Below, piece by piece: positions 16,249-24,498 of a stretch of 34,027 nt of DNA. Below the pieces are notes generated by a model, which ran no database searches, was not told the origin of the DNA, and saw only the letters and a program-made list of their open reading frames with translations. Origin of the DNA: an uncultured Bacteroidaceae bacterium (GTDB lineage Bacteria > Bacteroidota > Bacteroidia > Bacteroidales > Bacteroidaceae); assembly GCA_904502185.1 (NCBI GenBank), contig CAJGDX010000013.1, positions 1 to 34,027 on the forward strand, written 5' to 3'. Numbering within the stretch: the first letter of the stretch is position 1; each line of letters begins with the position of its first letter. Both the position numbers and the translations under genes were made by a program.

Positions 16249-16310
16249 CGCAGTGACGAAGAGAATCTTTGGGCAATTTTTTGTTGTTCTCTATAATAAA
16301 ATAATTAAAA

Positions 16311-16889
16311 ATGCTGAATTTATCTGTACGCAGTCTGTCAATGGCTGCAATAGGAATATTATTGTTGGTCTTTAGAGAGCAGGCAATGCCTGCAATTGTA
16401 ATGTGCGTGGGTGGACTTTTCTCCGTACCAGCACTCATCGCGCTTGTTATGGCAATGATACCAATGTTTAAACACAATGCCGGTGCTGTGAATCCAAAAA
16501 CTATTGCAGTTTGTATTGTTTCGGCAGGCAGTCTTTTTCTTGGCTTGTGGATGCTCTTTGAACCTGCATTCTTTGTGGCTATTCTCATGTGGGTACTTGG
16601 TGTAATGTTGTCAATAGCTGGGTTTATGCAGATAATAGCTTTGTTGCGTGTCAGTCGAAAAGCGAAAACCGGTTACTATCTGTATATAATACCACTGTTG
16701 ATATTTTCAGCAGGAATAGTAACCTTGCTCTATCCATTCAAGGTCGCCTCGCTGCCATTCCTTATTTTGGGTGTCGCAGCAATCTTCAGTGCTGTATCAG
16801 ATATGATAAACACAATATTCATCAGTAGACATCTACCTAAAGATGAAAATACGGAAAGTGTAGTGGATATAATTGACGAGAAAAGATAA
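16311..16889 (+). CDS. DUF308/HdeD-like membrane protein
   Basis: The 192-residue protein has six hydrophobic segments in pairs (SMAAIGILLLVFREQAMPAI, LFSVPALIALVMAMIPMF, AVCIVSAGSLFLGLWMLF, AILMWVLGVMLSIAGFMQII, LYIIPLLIFSAGIVTLLYPF, LPFLILGVAAIFSAVSDMIN) and a short polar tail. This arrangement, with repeated G-x-x-x-x-x-G helices, is that of DUF308/HdeD-like proteins. E. coli HdeD is linked to acid resistance, but function here is unknown. It heads a unit with the lipoprotein gene 32 nt downstream. Confidence 0.7.
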   Translation: MLNLSVRSLSMAAIGILLLVFREQAMPAIVMCVGGLFSVPALIALVMAMIPMFKHNAGAVNPKTIAVCIVSAGSLFLGLWMLFEPAFFVAILMWVLGVMLSIAGFMQIIALLRVSRKAKTGYYLYIIPLLIFSAGIVTLLYPFKVASLPFLILGVAAIFSAVSDMINTIFISRHLPKDENTESVVDIIDEKR

Positions 16890-16921
16890 TAAAAATAAAT
16901 ACAAATAAAACAACTATTATT

Positions 16922-18769
16922 ATGAAAAAACAAATCACTCAATTGCAACGTATTATCGTTGCCTGCATCTTGCCGGCTGCAATGCTTGTATCGTGTAGCA
17001 TTGACGATAAATACGACATGTCCAAAGAATTGGATATGACTGTTGGAGTCGGCAAAGGCTTTGCTGTGCCCGTTGGCTCTACCGAAAAAATAATGCTGAC
17101 AGAACTTATCGATACAGCCGAGACAGATGTAATTAAAATTGATGCACAGGGCTACTACTCGGTGTATAAAGAGGGTACTTTGAATCCTGAGTCTTTCAAA
17201 GTGAATGACGTAAACATAAAAATCAATCCTGTCGCAAATCCCAAAGGCTACGATTTTGAACTTGTCGACCTCTCTAAGTTTTCAGGATTGCCATTATGGA
17301 TTCAGGAGGAAATCAAAAAAGGTCTTTTCCCTCACTTGGTGCGCGAAGAAAATATAGAGAACGTTACAGAGTTCAATATTAATCAGGATGTTCCTGAGGA
17401 AATGAAGAAACTTCGCAGTATGACTTTCAAGAAACCTGTCAAAATGACCTTACAACTTGATGTCTACAGTGCAAATCATCTCTCTGACGATGTTTTGGCA
17501 AAGACAGGCAGATTGCATATCTATTCAAAAGATCTGAATGATAAAGGTTTTACTATAGATGTTCCTGAATATATTGTTTTTGCACCCGAGGACAATGTCG
17601 CAGATGGCAAGTTGGTTGTCGATGGTTATCTGAACTATGATGTTTCTACACAGAAGATGGGTATAAAAAGGGAATATTCGATAATTGGACTCGATTTCTC
17701 TAAACTTCCCGCCGGTTATCTTGCTGTTGAGGATGGAAAAATAAGCATTAGCGAAGAGTTGCGTGTACACGGTGCAATTGAGTCCGATACAGTGTTCTTT
17801 ACCTTTAACAATGTATCGCATGCCCAGCACATCGACATTGAACCTCGCCTTGCTATCGACGAGATGCAGATTGCTACGGTTGAAGGTGTTTTCGATCCCA
17901 CCATCGACCCCATAAGCGAAACTGTCGACGTTAATCTTGGCGACGACCTTGACTTCCTGAACAATGCTTATCTCGACTTTAGCGACCCCCGTATCTTTGT
18001 TACATTGGTGAATCCTGTTGCGGCTAACATCTTTACAGATGCAACATTTGCCGGATATGACAAGAGTGGTAATCTTATCGAAGGCTCACAAGTTGCAACT
18101 GCACTGACATTTGCTCCGGCTGCAACAAACAACTTCTATATTAACCGCTACGACACACAGCTGGAGGGATATACAACTGTTGTAATTCCCGAGCTTAACA
18201 ATCTTGTAAAGAAAATTCCCGAGACACTTGATGTGCAGCTCAATGCACGTCTCGACAACGAGAATTATACAACAGTTACACTCGGAGAGGATATGGAGAT
18301 TTCAGGAAGTTATCAGGTGAGTGTTCCTATGGTATTCGACGAATTCAACCTTGAATATACCGAAACTGTTGACGATGTTCTTGGCGAGAATGCCGATGAT
18401 ATTACGGACTATGTGACAGATATTAACTCTGTTACAGTCTCTTTCGATGTTTACAACACTGTTCCGGCTAAATTTGTACCTTCGATTGTTGCATACGACA
18501 AGAATGGCAGGAAACTGGAGAATGTGAAAGTTGCTGTGACAGGTGATATTGCAAAGGGTAACGGAATGAAAGATGGTGTTGTCAGCGAAGCTGTAAAGTC
18601 ATCTGTTTCAATAAATCTCAGTGTGAAGAACGGCGAACTTGACAAGCTTTACAAGCTCGACCTTAAATTTGCCGGAAGTGGCTCAGGTACATTCAATTCA
18701 AACGAATATATCCAGATTAAGGATGCTGTAATCACCATTGACGAACAAATATCTGTTGACCTAAACTAA
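16922..18769 (+). CDS. Large lipoprotein of unknown function
   Basis: The 615-residue protein has a lipoprotein signal: IIVACILPAAMLVSC with lipidated C25, then SIDDKYD. Acidic residues just after the cysteine resemble the surface-export signal reported for Bacteroidetes lipoproteins, so display on the cell surface is plausible. The mature part opens DMTVGVGKGFAVPVGSTEKI, a start I recall from uncharacterised Bacteroides lipoproteins. It then continues as a long all-beta protein with several repeated strands (VTEFNINQDVPEEMK, TVVIPELNNLVKKIPETLDV, SVTVSFDVYNTVPAKFVPSI). No enzyme motif is evident. It precedes a DUF5723 gene by 47 nt, in the same unit; the two may act together at the outer membrane. 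Confidence 0.7.
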   Translation: MKKQITQLQRIIVACILPAAMLVSCSIDDKYDMSKELDMTVGVGKGFAVPVGSTEKIMLTELIDTAETDVIKIDAQGYYSVYKEGTLNPESFKVNDVNIKINPVANPKGYDFELVDLSKFSGLPLWIQEEIKKGLFPHLVREENIENVTEFNINQDVPEEMKKLRSMTFKKPVKMTLQLDVYSANHLSDDVLAKTGRLHIYSKDLNDKGFTIDVPEYIVFAPEDNVADGKLVVDGYLNYDVSTQKMGIKREYSIIGLDFSKLPAGYLAVEDGKISISEELRVHGAIESDTVFFTFNNVSHAQHIDIEPRLAIDEMQIATVEGVFDPTIDPISETVDVNLGDDLDFLNNAYLDFSDPRIFVTLVNPVAANIFTDATFAGYDKSGNLIEGSQVATALTFAPAATNNFYINRYDTQLEGYTTVVIPELNNLVKKIPETLDVQLNARLDNENYTTVTLGEDMEISGSYQVSVPMVFDEFNLEYTETVDDVLGENADDITDYVTDINSVTVSFDVYNTVPAKFVPSIVAYDKNGRKLENVKVAVTGDIAKGNGMKDGVVSEAVKSSVSINLSVKNGELDKLYKLDLKFAGSGSGTFNSNEYIQIKDAVITIDEQISVDLN

Positions 18770-18816
18770 TGGTCAGTGTGATTAAGAATTAAGAAACATT
18801 TTCGAAGAATACTATT

Positions 18817-20229
18817 ATGAAAAACATATATTTTGTGAAACGCTTCGGCGCAGTAGCTGTGCTGTTGCTTATGGCAGTAGGTGTTTTTGCACAGTCTGCT
18901 CTCAGAACAGGATATTTCCTTCAGGGCAATCCCTATCGCTATCGTTTGAATGCAGCTCTGGTGAACGACCAGAATTACATTGCACTGCCTGTGCTTGGTA
19001 ATATAGGAATAAACACAGCCGGTAATATGGGACTTGCAAACTTTGTGTATGATGCACCCAATGGACGCGACCTTGTGACATTTATGCACCCTTCGGTAAG
19101 TGCCGATGATTTTCTTGGTGATATTGATTCAGAGAATCAGATGCGTGCAAACATCGACCTTGTAGTCCTATCCGGCGGCTTTTTCGCTTTTGGCGGTTAC
19201 AACACCATTGATGTCGGCATACATTCCCGTACAAGCATGAATCTGCCCTATGACATGTTCCGATTCATGAAGTCAATGGGTGCAGGCGAGTATAGCTTCA
19301 GCGAGCTTAACTTCAACACCAGAAACTATCTGGACCTTGCTCTCGGACATTCTCACAAGATTACTGAGGAACTGACAGTCGGTGCTCGTTTGAAATTCCT
19401 CTTCGGTGTTGCATATGCCGATGTTATGTTTGACCGTATGGATATTTCGATGAATGGTCAGCAGTGGAGAATAAATGCTCGTGGTAATGCAAATATTGCT
19501 CTTGGTGGCCACTATACTTACTCCGAGGAGAAGAGCATAAATGGCAAGACTGCAGTTGACGGATACGATGATATTACTCCCGGACTCAATGGCTTTGGTC
19601 TGGGAATCGATCTTGGTGCGACATACGACCTCAGCGATGTGCTGACAGAGGGATTGACTGTATCTGCGGCATTGAACGACATTGGTTTTATGAACTGGAA
19701 AAAGGTGGCAAAGGCAGGAATTTCACCCGAGAATCCTTATCTGTTCAACGGTTTTGACAATATAGCTATTCATGACGATGTTCCCGGAACCAGTATCGAG
19801 GATCAGTTTGAATCGCTTCGTGACGACCTCGAAGATTTCTTCACTCTCGAGGATAAAGGTGAAGGCTCGGAGAGTTGTGGTCTTGGCGCAACTTTGAACC
19901 TCGGTGCAGAATATAAGATGCCTTTCTATGACAAGTTGAGTGCCGGTCTGCTTTATACTCACGGCTTCGAGGATATTTACTCATACAATCAGATGTCGTT
20001 GATGTTGAACTGGGCCCCTGTTAAATTCTTTGATGTTGCTGTCAGTGGAACATCGTCTACATACGGTACCGGCTTTGGTGCAATGGCTAATATTCATTTG
20101 ACAGGTTTCAATCTCTTTATGGGCACAGATTGCTTCATCAGCAAAGTTGGCAAGCAGTTTATTCCTTTGGAGAATATGAATGCAAGCGTTGCTTTTGGTA
20201 TCAATATTCCTTTCGGTGCCAAGAGATAA
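18817..20229 (+). CDS. DUF5723 family protein, likely outer-membrane barrel
   Basis: The 470-residue protein has a signal peptide (AVAVLLLMAVGVFAQ-SA) and begins ALRTGYFLQGNPYRYRLNAA, typical of the Bacteroidetes DUF5723 family. The chain has amphipathic strands with aromatic girdles (LSGGFFAFGGYNTIDVGIHS, LTVGARLKFLFGVAYADVMF, KLSAGLLYTHGFEDIYSYNQ, ASVAFGINIPFGAKR), so a PorV- or FadL-like barrel is plausible. Its role is unknown. It is the last gene of the unit with DUF308 and the lipoprotein; a long hairpin terminator follows. Confidence 0.75.
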   Translation: MKNIYFVKRFGAVAVLLLMAVGVFAQSALRTGYFLQGNPYRYRLNAALVNDQNYIALPVLGNIGINTAGNMGLANFVYDAPNGRDLVTFMHPSVSADDFLGDIDSENQMRANIDLVVLSGGFFAFGGYNTIDVGIHSRTSMNLPYDMFRFMKSMGAGEYSFSELNFNTRNYLDLALGHSHKITEELTVGARLKFLFGVAYADVMFDRMDISMNGQQWRINARGNANIALGGHYTYSEEKSINGKTAVDGYDDITPGLNGFGLGIDLGATYDLSDVLTEGLTVSAALNDIGFMNWKKVAKAGISPENPYLFNGFDNIAIHDDVPGTSIEDQFESLRDDLEDFFTLEDKGEGSESCGLGATLNLGAEYKMPFYDKLSAGLLYTHGFEDIYSYNQMSLMLNWAPVKFFDVAVSGTSSTYGTGFGAMANIHLTGFNLFMGTDCFISKVGKQFIPLENMNASVAFGINIPFGAKR

Positions 20230-20305
20230 TAGCTGTATAACCGGAGTTTTATATCATCAACAAGAAAAGTTGATTGTTAAAAACGTGGAATAAATATTTT
20301 TAAAT

Positions 20306-20369
20306 AAAAAAAAGACCCTTATCTTTGTCAGGTATCATTGGTAAATGACAAAGTGAGGGTCTTTTTTTT
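20306..20369 (+). terminator. Long hairpin terminator after the DUF5723 gene
   Basis: The outer arms AAAAAAAAGACCCT (20306-20319) and AGGGTCTTTTTTTT (20356-20369) form 14 bp. After a small bulge, CTTTGTCA (20323-20330) pairs with TGACAAAG (20346-20353). The apical loop is 15 nt. It ends in eight T. TATCTTTG at 20320-20327 inside the stem also fits a -7 promoter box, without a -33 element. Confidence 0.8.
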
Positions 20370-20454
20370 AGATACCGCAGTAGCCAATTTTATATAATTC
20401 TGATTATCATCAATAAAATTAATAAGCTGTTTAAATTTTCTTGAAAAATATTTC

Positions 20455-20462
20455 TACATTTG
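20455..20462 (+). promoter_or_regulatory. Possible -7 box for the large CotH gene
   Basis: TACATTTG fits TAnnTTTG, but no TTG lies at the right -33 distance (the nearest, at 20441-20443, is 11 nt away). If used, the leader would be about 228 nt and would include the large inverted repeat at 20472-20591 and the repeat unit after it. Confidence 0.35.
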
Positions 20463-20471
20463 TGATGAAAG

Positions 20472-20591
20472 TTTCGGCTTCTTTGAGCCTATTTTGGCAT
20501 CTTTTCTTTCTTGTTTTTTGGAAATAGCCCGCTATTCCCTGCAAAATGTGAAAGAAAATCTACTCAAAATAGCTCTCAAATAATTCCGAAA
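20472..20591. repeat. Long imperfect inverted repeat, arms of about 60 bp
   Basis: The left arm runs from TTTCGG (20472) to GGAAATAGC (ending 20528). The right arm runs from GCTATTCC (20531) to CCGAAA (ending 20591). The arms pair along most of their length with a few mismatches and one or two single-base bulges: CTATTTTG and CTTTTCTTTC on the left face CAAAATAG and GAAAGAAAAT on the right. The gap in the centre is only 2 nt. The region before it, 20370-20454, shows only A/T-rich DNA. No reading frame covers the repeat. It may be a cruciform-forming element or a structured leader of the downstream gene, or the ends of a small non-autonomous mobile element. Confidence 0.65.
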
Positions 20592-20660
20592 GATAGTGCA
20601 AGCCGAGAGAAGAATATCAAGTTTACTTGAATGTTATTCCGAGGCGCAGCCTATCTTATT
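20590..20660 (-). repeat. Palindrome-centred intergenic repeat, unit A
   Basis: Read on the minus strand, AAGATAGGCTGCGCCTCGG leads to the centre TCAAGTAAACTTGA (20630-20617), followed by CTCTCGGCTTGCACTATCTT. The same layout occurs in units at 27031-27275 and 33938-34027. The outer ends are also partly complementary (AAGATAG at 20590-20596, CTATCTT at 20651-20657), so the whole unit could fold as one hairpin. It directly adjoins the long inverted repeat and ends about 35 nt before the large CotH ATG. Confidence 0.6.
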
Positions 20661-20695
20661 AAAATAAAATTTAAACAACTTCTAAGTTCTGATTT

Positions 20696-23600
20696 ATGAA
20701 ACGTATATTTTTGTCTATTCTGACAGTTGCATTGAGCATATTGGGAGTGCAGGCATCAAAAGCTGCACAAACTTCCGAGTTTTCTGATTCTGCCTGGTAC
20801 TACACAATATTTACACCCGACGGCGGTGAAGTTGTCACCACTGAAGAAGATGGAGAGATGGTAATGCAGAATTATGCAAAGACAAAACTATACTCTCTCG
20901 GCGCAGAGACAGAAGGAATACGTTTTACTGTTTTAGAGACCAACCAGTCTAAAAAAGTAAATGGTTTCAGCTATTTTGTACTTGGCGAATTCAGAGTGCT
21001 CGATGCCGATGGCAACCAGGTTGCATATACAGTAACCTCGAATTGCGACCATAATGAGTTCAACGGCAGGGATGGTGACGGACTCTCTGCACTCAACGAT
21101 GGAGTGCTGAACAACTATTTCCACTCAAATTATAGAAATGGCGCGCCTGACGCATACCACTATATAGAGCTGACATTGGAGAAACCCGTTAAGGAATTCT
21201 CATTGGAGTGGTACGGACGTCCCAATAAGAGTGCCTATGAGTTCAGCCCCACTTTGTGCGGAATTTCCCCAAAAGGCTGCGAGTTTACCAAAGATATGTT
21301 GGAACCGTGGAACTACACAATATCTACACCCAACGGCGGTAAAGTTGTCACTACCGAAGAAGATGGAGAGATGGTGATACAGAATTATGCAAAAACAAAA
21401 CAATTCACTCCCTACATAGAGACCGAAGGGTTACGTTTCACTGTTGTAGAGACCAACCAGCCAGACAGACAAGCAAATGGTTTTTGCTTCTTTGTACTTG
21501 GCGAATTCAGAGTGCTTGATGCCGATGGTAACCCCGTAGCATATACAGCAACTTCGAATTGCGACCATAATGAGTTCAACGGCAGGGATGGTGACGGACT
21601 CTCCGCACTCAACGATGGAATACTGAACAACTATTTCCACTCAAATTATGCCGCTGGTGCGCCCGATGAATACCACTATATAGAGTTGACATTCGAGAAA
21701 CCCATTCAGGAATTCTCATTGGAGTGGTACGGACGTCCCAACATGAGCGATCATGAGTTCAGCCCCACATTGTGCGGAATTACTCCTAAAGGCTGCAGGT
21801 TTACAAAAGATATGATTGTTATCGGCGACGATGACGACGATGATGATGACGACGATGACGATGATGATATTACAAATATCATCTACAACACCATTGATGT
21901 GTTTAAAGAGCCTTGTATGTTCATATCTCTTGCCGACGGCGGAATTGACGCATACCCCTTGAACACACTTGCAAAGGAACAATATCAGGAGGGTGACACA
22001 CTGTATGTGTCATTGACTTCGGGCAACACAATAAAGTATCACACGAGCGAATACACAGGCATAAGCAACGAAATACCGCAGTTGCCATATATGGCGTCAT
22101 ACAAATTCAACAACAAATACAATCCCAATCTGAATGTAGACGTTATTGGCGATTGCTCGAGTGAAGAGATAGAGGTGAGTCTTAACTCGATAGGAAAGAG
22201 CCTGACTGCAAGTTTCCAACTCAGCGAGGAACGGGCTGTTGCATACATTGGCAATCAACTGCAGACAAGCAAACAAACACGCAACCGCTTTGACGATGAT
22301 GTGGAATATACAGTAACCTATCCCGGCTATAATGTAATGCTGAATGTACAAATAAAGGATACATGCCTTGATGTAAAAGTACCCTTTGGCCGTATATACA
22401 CTGTCGTTCCCGATTTGCTTGCAGACTACTGCGCTGTTCCACGCATAGACATCGACATGATGCATTCTGCATCGAGCATCAACAAAGAGACATACCTCGA
22501 TGCAAAAATAACTATTTCGGGATTCGAAATGTACGATGACTTTGCCGACTCTGTAAAGATTAAAGGTCGCGGAAACTCAACATGGGGCTATGCCAAAAAG
22601 CCATACAGGCTTAAGTTCGAATCGAAAGTGAAACCTTTCGGCCTTACAAAAGGCAAAAGCTGGGTGTTGCTTGCCAATGCACAGAGAGGAGCGCTTATGG
22701 CAAATGCCATAGCCATGAAGGTGGGACAACTTATCGAAGTTCCCTACACCAACCACATTATCCCCGTAGAACTTTATATCAATGGCGAATACAAAGGAAA
22801 CTACATGTTTACCGAGCACATAGGACTCAGCAACAATAGTGTTGACGAGGAAGAAGATCTTGGATACATACTCGAACTCGACTCGTACTTTGACGAGGAC
22901 TTCAAGTTCAGGTCGGAAAAGTTCAATCTCCCCGTAAACATAAAGGATCCTGACCTTGCCGACTACAGCGACGAAGAGATGGTGTCAAGATATATTGCAA
23001 TTCAGGACGATTTTGCAAAATTTGAAGATGCTCTCTACTATAACAACGGCGAGCTTGGCAAATACCTCGACCTAGATGTTGCCGCACGCTTTATTCTTGT
23101 AAACGAATTGGTGCTTAACAAAGAGCTTTGCCATCCCAAAAGTACATACCTGTGGAAGGGAGACATGTATTCACCGGAATCTAAAATCATGTTCGGACCA
23201 TTGTGGGACTTTGACTGGGCATTCGGCTACGAGAACACAGGAAGCTACTTTAATATAGACTATAAGTTGCAGCTTCTCTCAATGGGTGGATATGGAAAGA
23301 ATTTCTTCCAGGCATTGATGGCCAACGAAGAGTTCCTTATGCACTACTACAAAGTGTGGAAAGAGTTTATCGAGGCGAAACACATTGTAGAGGTGAAAGA
23401 GTACATAGGCGACTACTACTCCTTTGTGGAACGCTCGTTCGAAAACAACTATAATCTATGGGGTGATGGAGACGAATATGGACTCAAGATTGCGCATATG
23501 CAGAATTGGATGCAGAATCGTCACGACTACATATCTTCGCTCCTCAAAAAATATGATATAACAGACTTAATCCATACACTGCTTGGCGACGTCGACTGCA

Positions 23601-24412
23601 ACGACCTGCTGACAATACGCGACGTTGCATTGCTCAACGATTACCTTAACGGTAGGACTGAAAACGAAGGGTTCAATATGAAGAAGGCCGATAGCGACAA
23701 GAGTGGAAATATAGATGCTGAGGACCTTAACAATACAGTGACACTGCTTGCAAACGGCGAGCCTGTTCCATCATTGTACCACTACAATACCCCTGTTTCA
23801 AAAGCAGTACTTATGGCTGTTGACGGAAGCAGCACAGAAAATATTACCACTATTCCTGTTTATCTGCAGAATGACTCACTTGAAGAAATAAGGGCAATTC
23901 AAGCAGATATTATAATACCGGCAGAACTATCTGTTGCGAATATTACAGCAGAAAATTATGCCCAGGGAGACACCGTAGTTTATGCACAAATCACAAACGG
24001 ACAGTACCGCATTGTGGCATACAATAAGAACGGAACCTCATTCGTAGGTGATAATCCCATTTTCAATATAGAACTGAACAATAGTCAAAATACTGCCGAA
24101 GAGTCTTATAAGGCACAAATAAAAGATGTTCTTGCTGTTGATAGCCTGAATATGGAAAAACGAATGAAGGAGGCGCTGTTCGATATAAATATCACAACTG
24201 ACATTGTTTCGGTTGCCGACACAGATGTAACGGTTAAGGTTTATGGCAACAGCATCATTGTGTCAGGTGCAGAGAATAGCGCTGTATCTGTTTACTCTAC
24301 TGCCGGAACACTTGTAAGGGGAATCAGTAATTACGCAGGTGAAGCTATTGTTCTTGAAAATGGACTATACATTGTACGCACAAAGAACAAGACAATAAAA
24401 GTGAAGCTATAA
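20696..24412 (+). CDS. Large secreted CotH protein with discoidin-like, dockerin, cohesin-like and sorting domains
   Basis: 1238 residues: a signal peptide (ending near VQASKA); two tandem discoidin (F5/8)-like domains (34-204, 205-376; YHYIELTLEKPVKEF, LEWYGRPN) about 80% identical; a 14-Asp run (D378-D391); a FISLADGGIDAYPLNTL domain (about 405-450) shared with the other CotH protein; a beta-rich stretch; a CotH kinase-like domain (about 595-950) with GRGNSTWGYAKKPYRLKF (G624), CHPKSTYLWKG and WDFDW (837-841); a dockerin pair with both calcium loops (GDVDCNDLLTIRD near 964, ADSDKSGNIDAED near 1000); a cohesin-like domain (about 1030-1150); and a type IX sorting-like end (VYSTAGTLVRG ... LENGLYIVRTKNKTIKVKL). 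It is probably exported to the surface and may bind glycans; kinase activity is inferred from the family only. Monocistronic, with a terminator right after it. Confidence 0.85.
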   Translation: MKRIFLSILTVALSILGVQASKAAQTSEFSDSAWYYTIFTPDGGEVVTTEEDGEMVMQNYAKTKLYSLGAETEGIRFTVLETNQSKKVNGFSYFVLGEFRVLDADGNQVAYTVTSNCDHNEFNGRDGDGLSALNDGVLNNYFHSNYRNGAPDAYHYIELTLEKPVKEFSLEWYGRPNKSAYEFSPTLCGISPKGCEFTKDMLEPWNYTISTPNGGKVVTTEEDGEMVIQNYAKTKQFTPYIETEGLRFTVVETNQPDRQANGFCFFVLGEFRVLDADGNPVAYTATSNCDHNEFNGRDGDGLSALNDGILNNYFHSNYAAGAPDEYHYIELTFEKPIQEFSLEWYGRPNMSDHEFSPTLCGITPKGCRFTKDMIVIGDDDDDDDDDDDDDDITNIIYNTIDVFKEPCMFISLADGGIDAYPLNTLAKEQYQEGDTLYVSLTSGNTIKYHTSEYTGISNEIPQLPYMASYKFNNKYNPNLNVDVIGDCSSEEIEVSLNSIGKSLTASFQLSEERAVAYIGNQLQTSKQTRNRFDDDVEYTVTYPGYNVMLNVQIKDTCLDVKVPFGRIYTVVPDLLADYCAVPRIDIDMMHSASSINKETYLDAKITISGFEMYDDFADSVKIKGRGNSTWGYAKKPYRLKFESKVKPFGLTKGKSWVLLANAQRGALMANAIAMKVGQLIEVPYTNHIIPVELYINGEYKGNYMFTEHIGLSNNSVDEEEDLGYILELDSYFDEDFKFRSEKFNLPVNIKDPDLADYSDEEMVSRYIAIQDDFAKFEDALYYNNGELGKYLDLDVAARFILVNELVLNKELCHPKSTYLWKGDMYSPESKIMFGPLWDFDWAFGYENTGSYFNIDYKLQLLSMGGYGKNFFQALMANEEFLMHYYKVWKEFIEAKHIVEVKEYIGDYYSFVERSFENNYNLWGDGDEYGLKIAHMQNWMQNRHDYISSLLKKYDITDLIHTLLGDVDCNDLLTIRDVALLNDYLNGRTENEGFNMKKADSDKSGNIDAEDLNNTVTLLANGEPVPSLYHYNTPVSKAVLMAVDGSSTENITTIPVYLQNDSLEEIRAIQADIIIPAELSVANITAENYAQGDTVVYAQITNGQYRIVAYNKNGTSFVGDNPIFNIELNNSQNTAEESYKAQIKDVLAVDSLNMEKRMKEALFDINITTDIVSVADTDVTVKVYGNSIIVSGAENSAVSVYSTAGTLVRGISNYAGEAIVLENGLYIVRTKNKTIKVKL
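20795..21820 (+). repeat. In-gene tandem duplication of a domain of about 171 codons
   Basis: The copies begin at the Trp codons 20795 and 21308, an offset of 513 nt. By my count the proteins differ at about 34 of some 168 positions, with one residue inserted in copy 2. Longer identical stretches include SNCDHNEFNGRDGDGLSALN and VLGEFRVLDADGN, and much of the DNA is identical as well. It is a fairly recent duplication and could still recombine. Confidence 0.85.
21827..21868 (+). repeat. GAY trinucleotide run encoding 14 aspartates
   Basis: Fourteen consecutive GAC/GAT codons follow Ile-Gly and link the discoidin-like domains to the rest of the CotH protein. The codons are mixed, so it is not a perfect microsatellite, though slippage or unequal exchange could change its length without breaking the frame. 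An acidic, calcium-binding or flexible spacer is the likely role. Confidence 0.9.
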
Positions 24413-24426
24413 ACAACGTAATATGA

Positions 24427-24469
24427 AAAAATGAAAGCCGAGAACCAAAAGTTCTCGGCTTTCATTTTT
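24427..24469. terminator. Bidirectional terminator between CotH and rlmI
   Basis: The arms 24427-24445 and 24451-24469 form a perfect 19-bp stem (AAAGCCGAGAAC core) with a CAAAA loop. A and T runs on the two sides give U tails for both convergent transcripts, from the large CotH gene (+) and rlmI (-). Confidence 0.9.
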
Positions 24470-24498
24470 ATATGGGGTCGCGATATATTTATCGAGTA

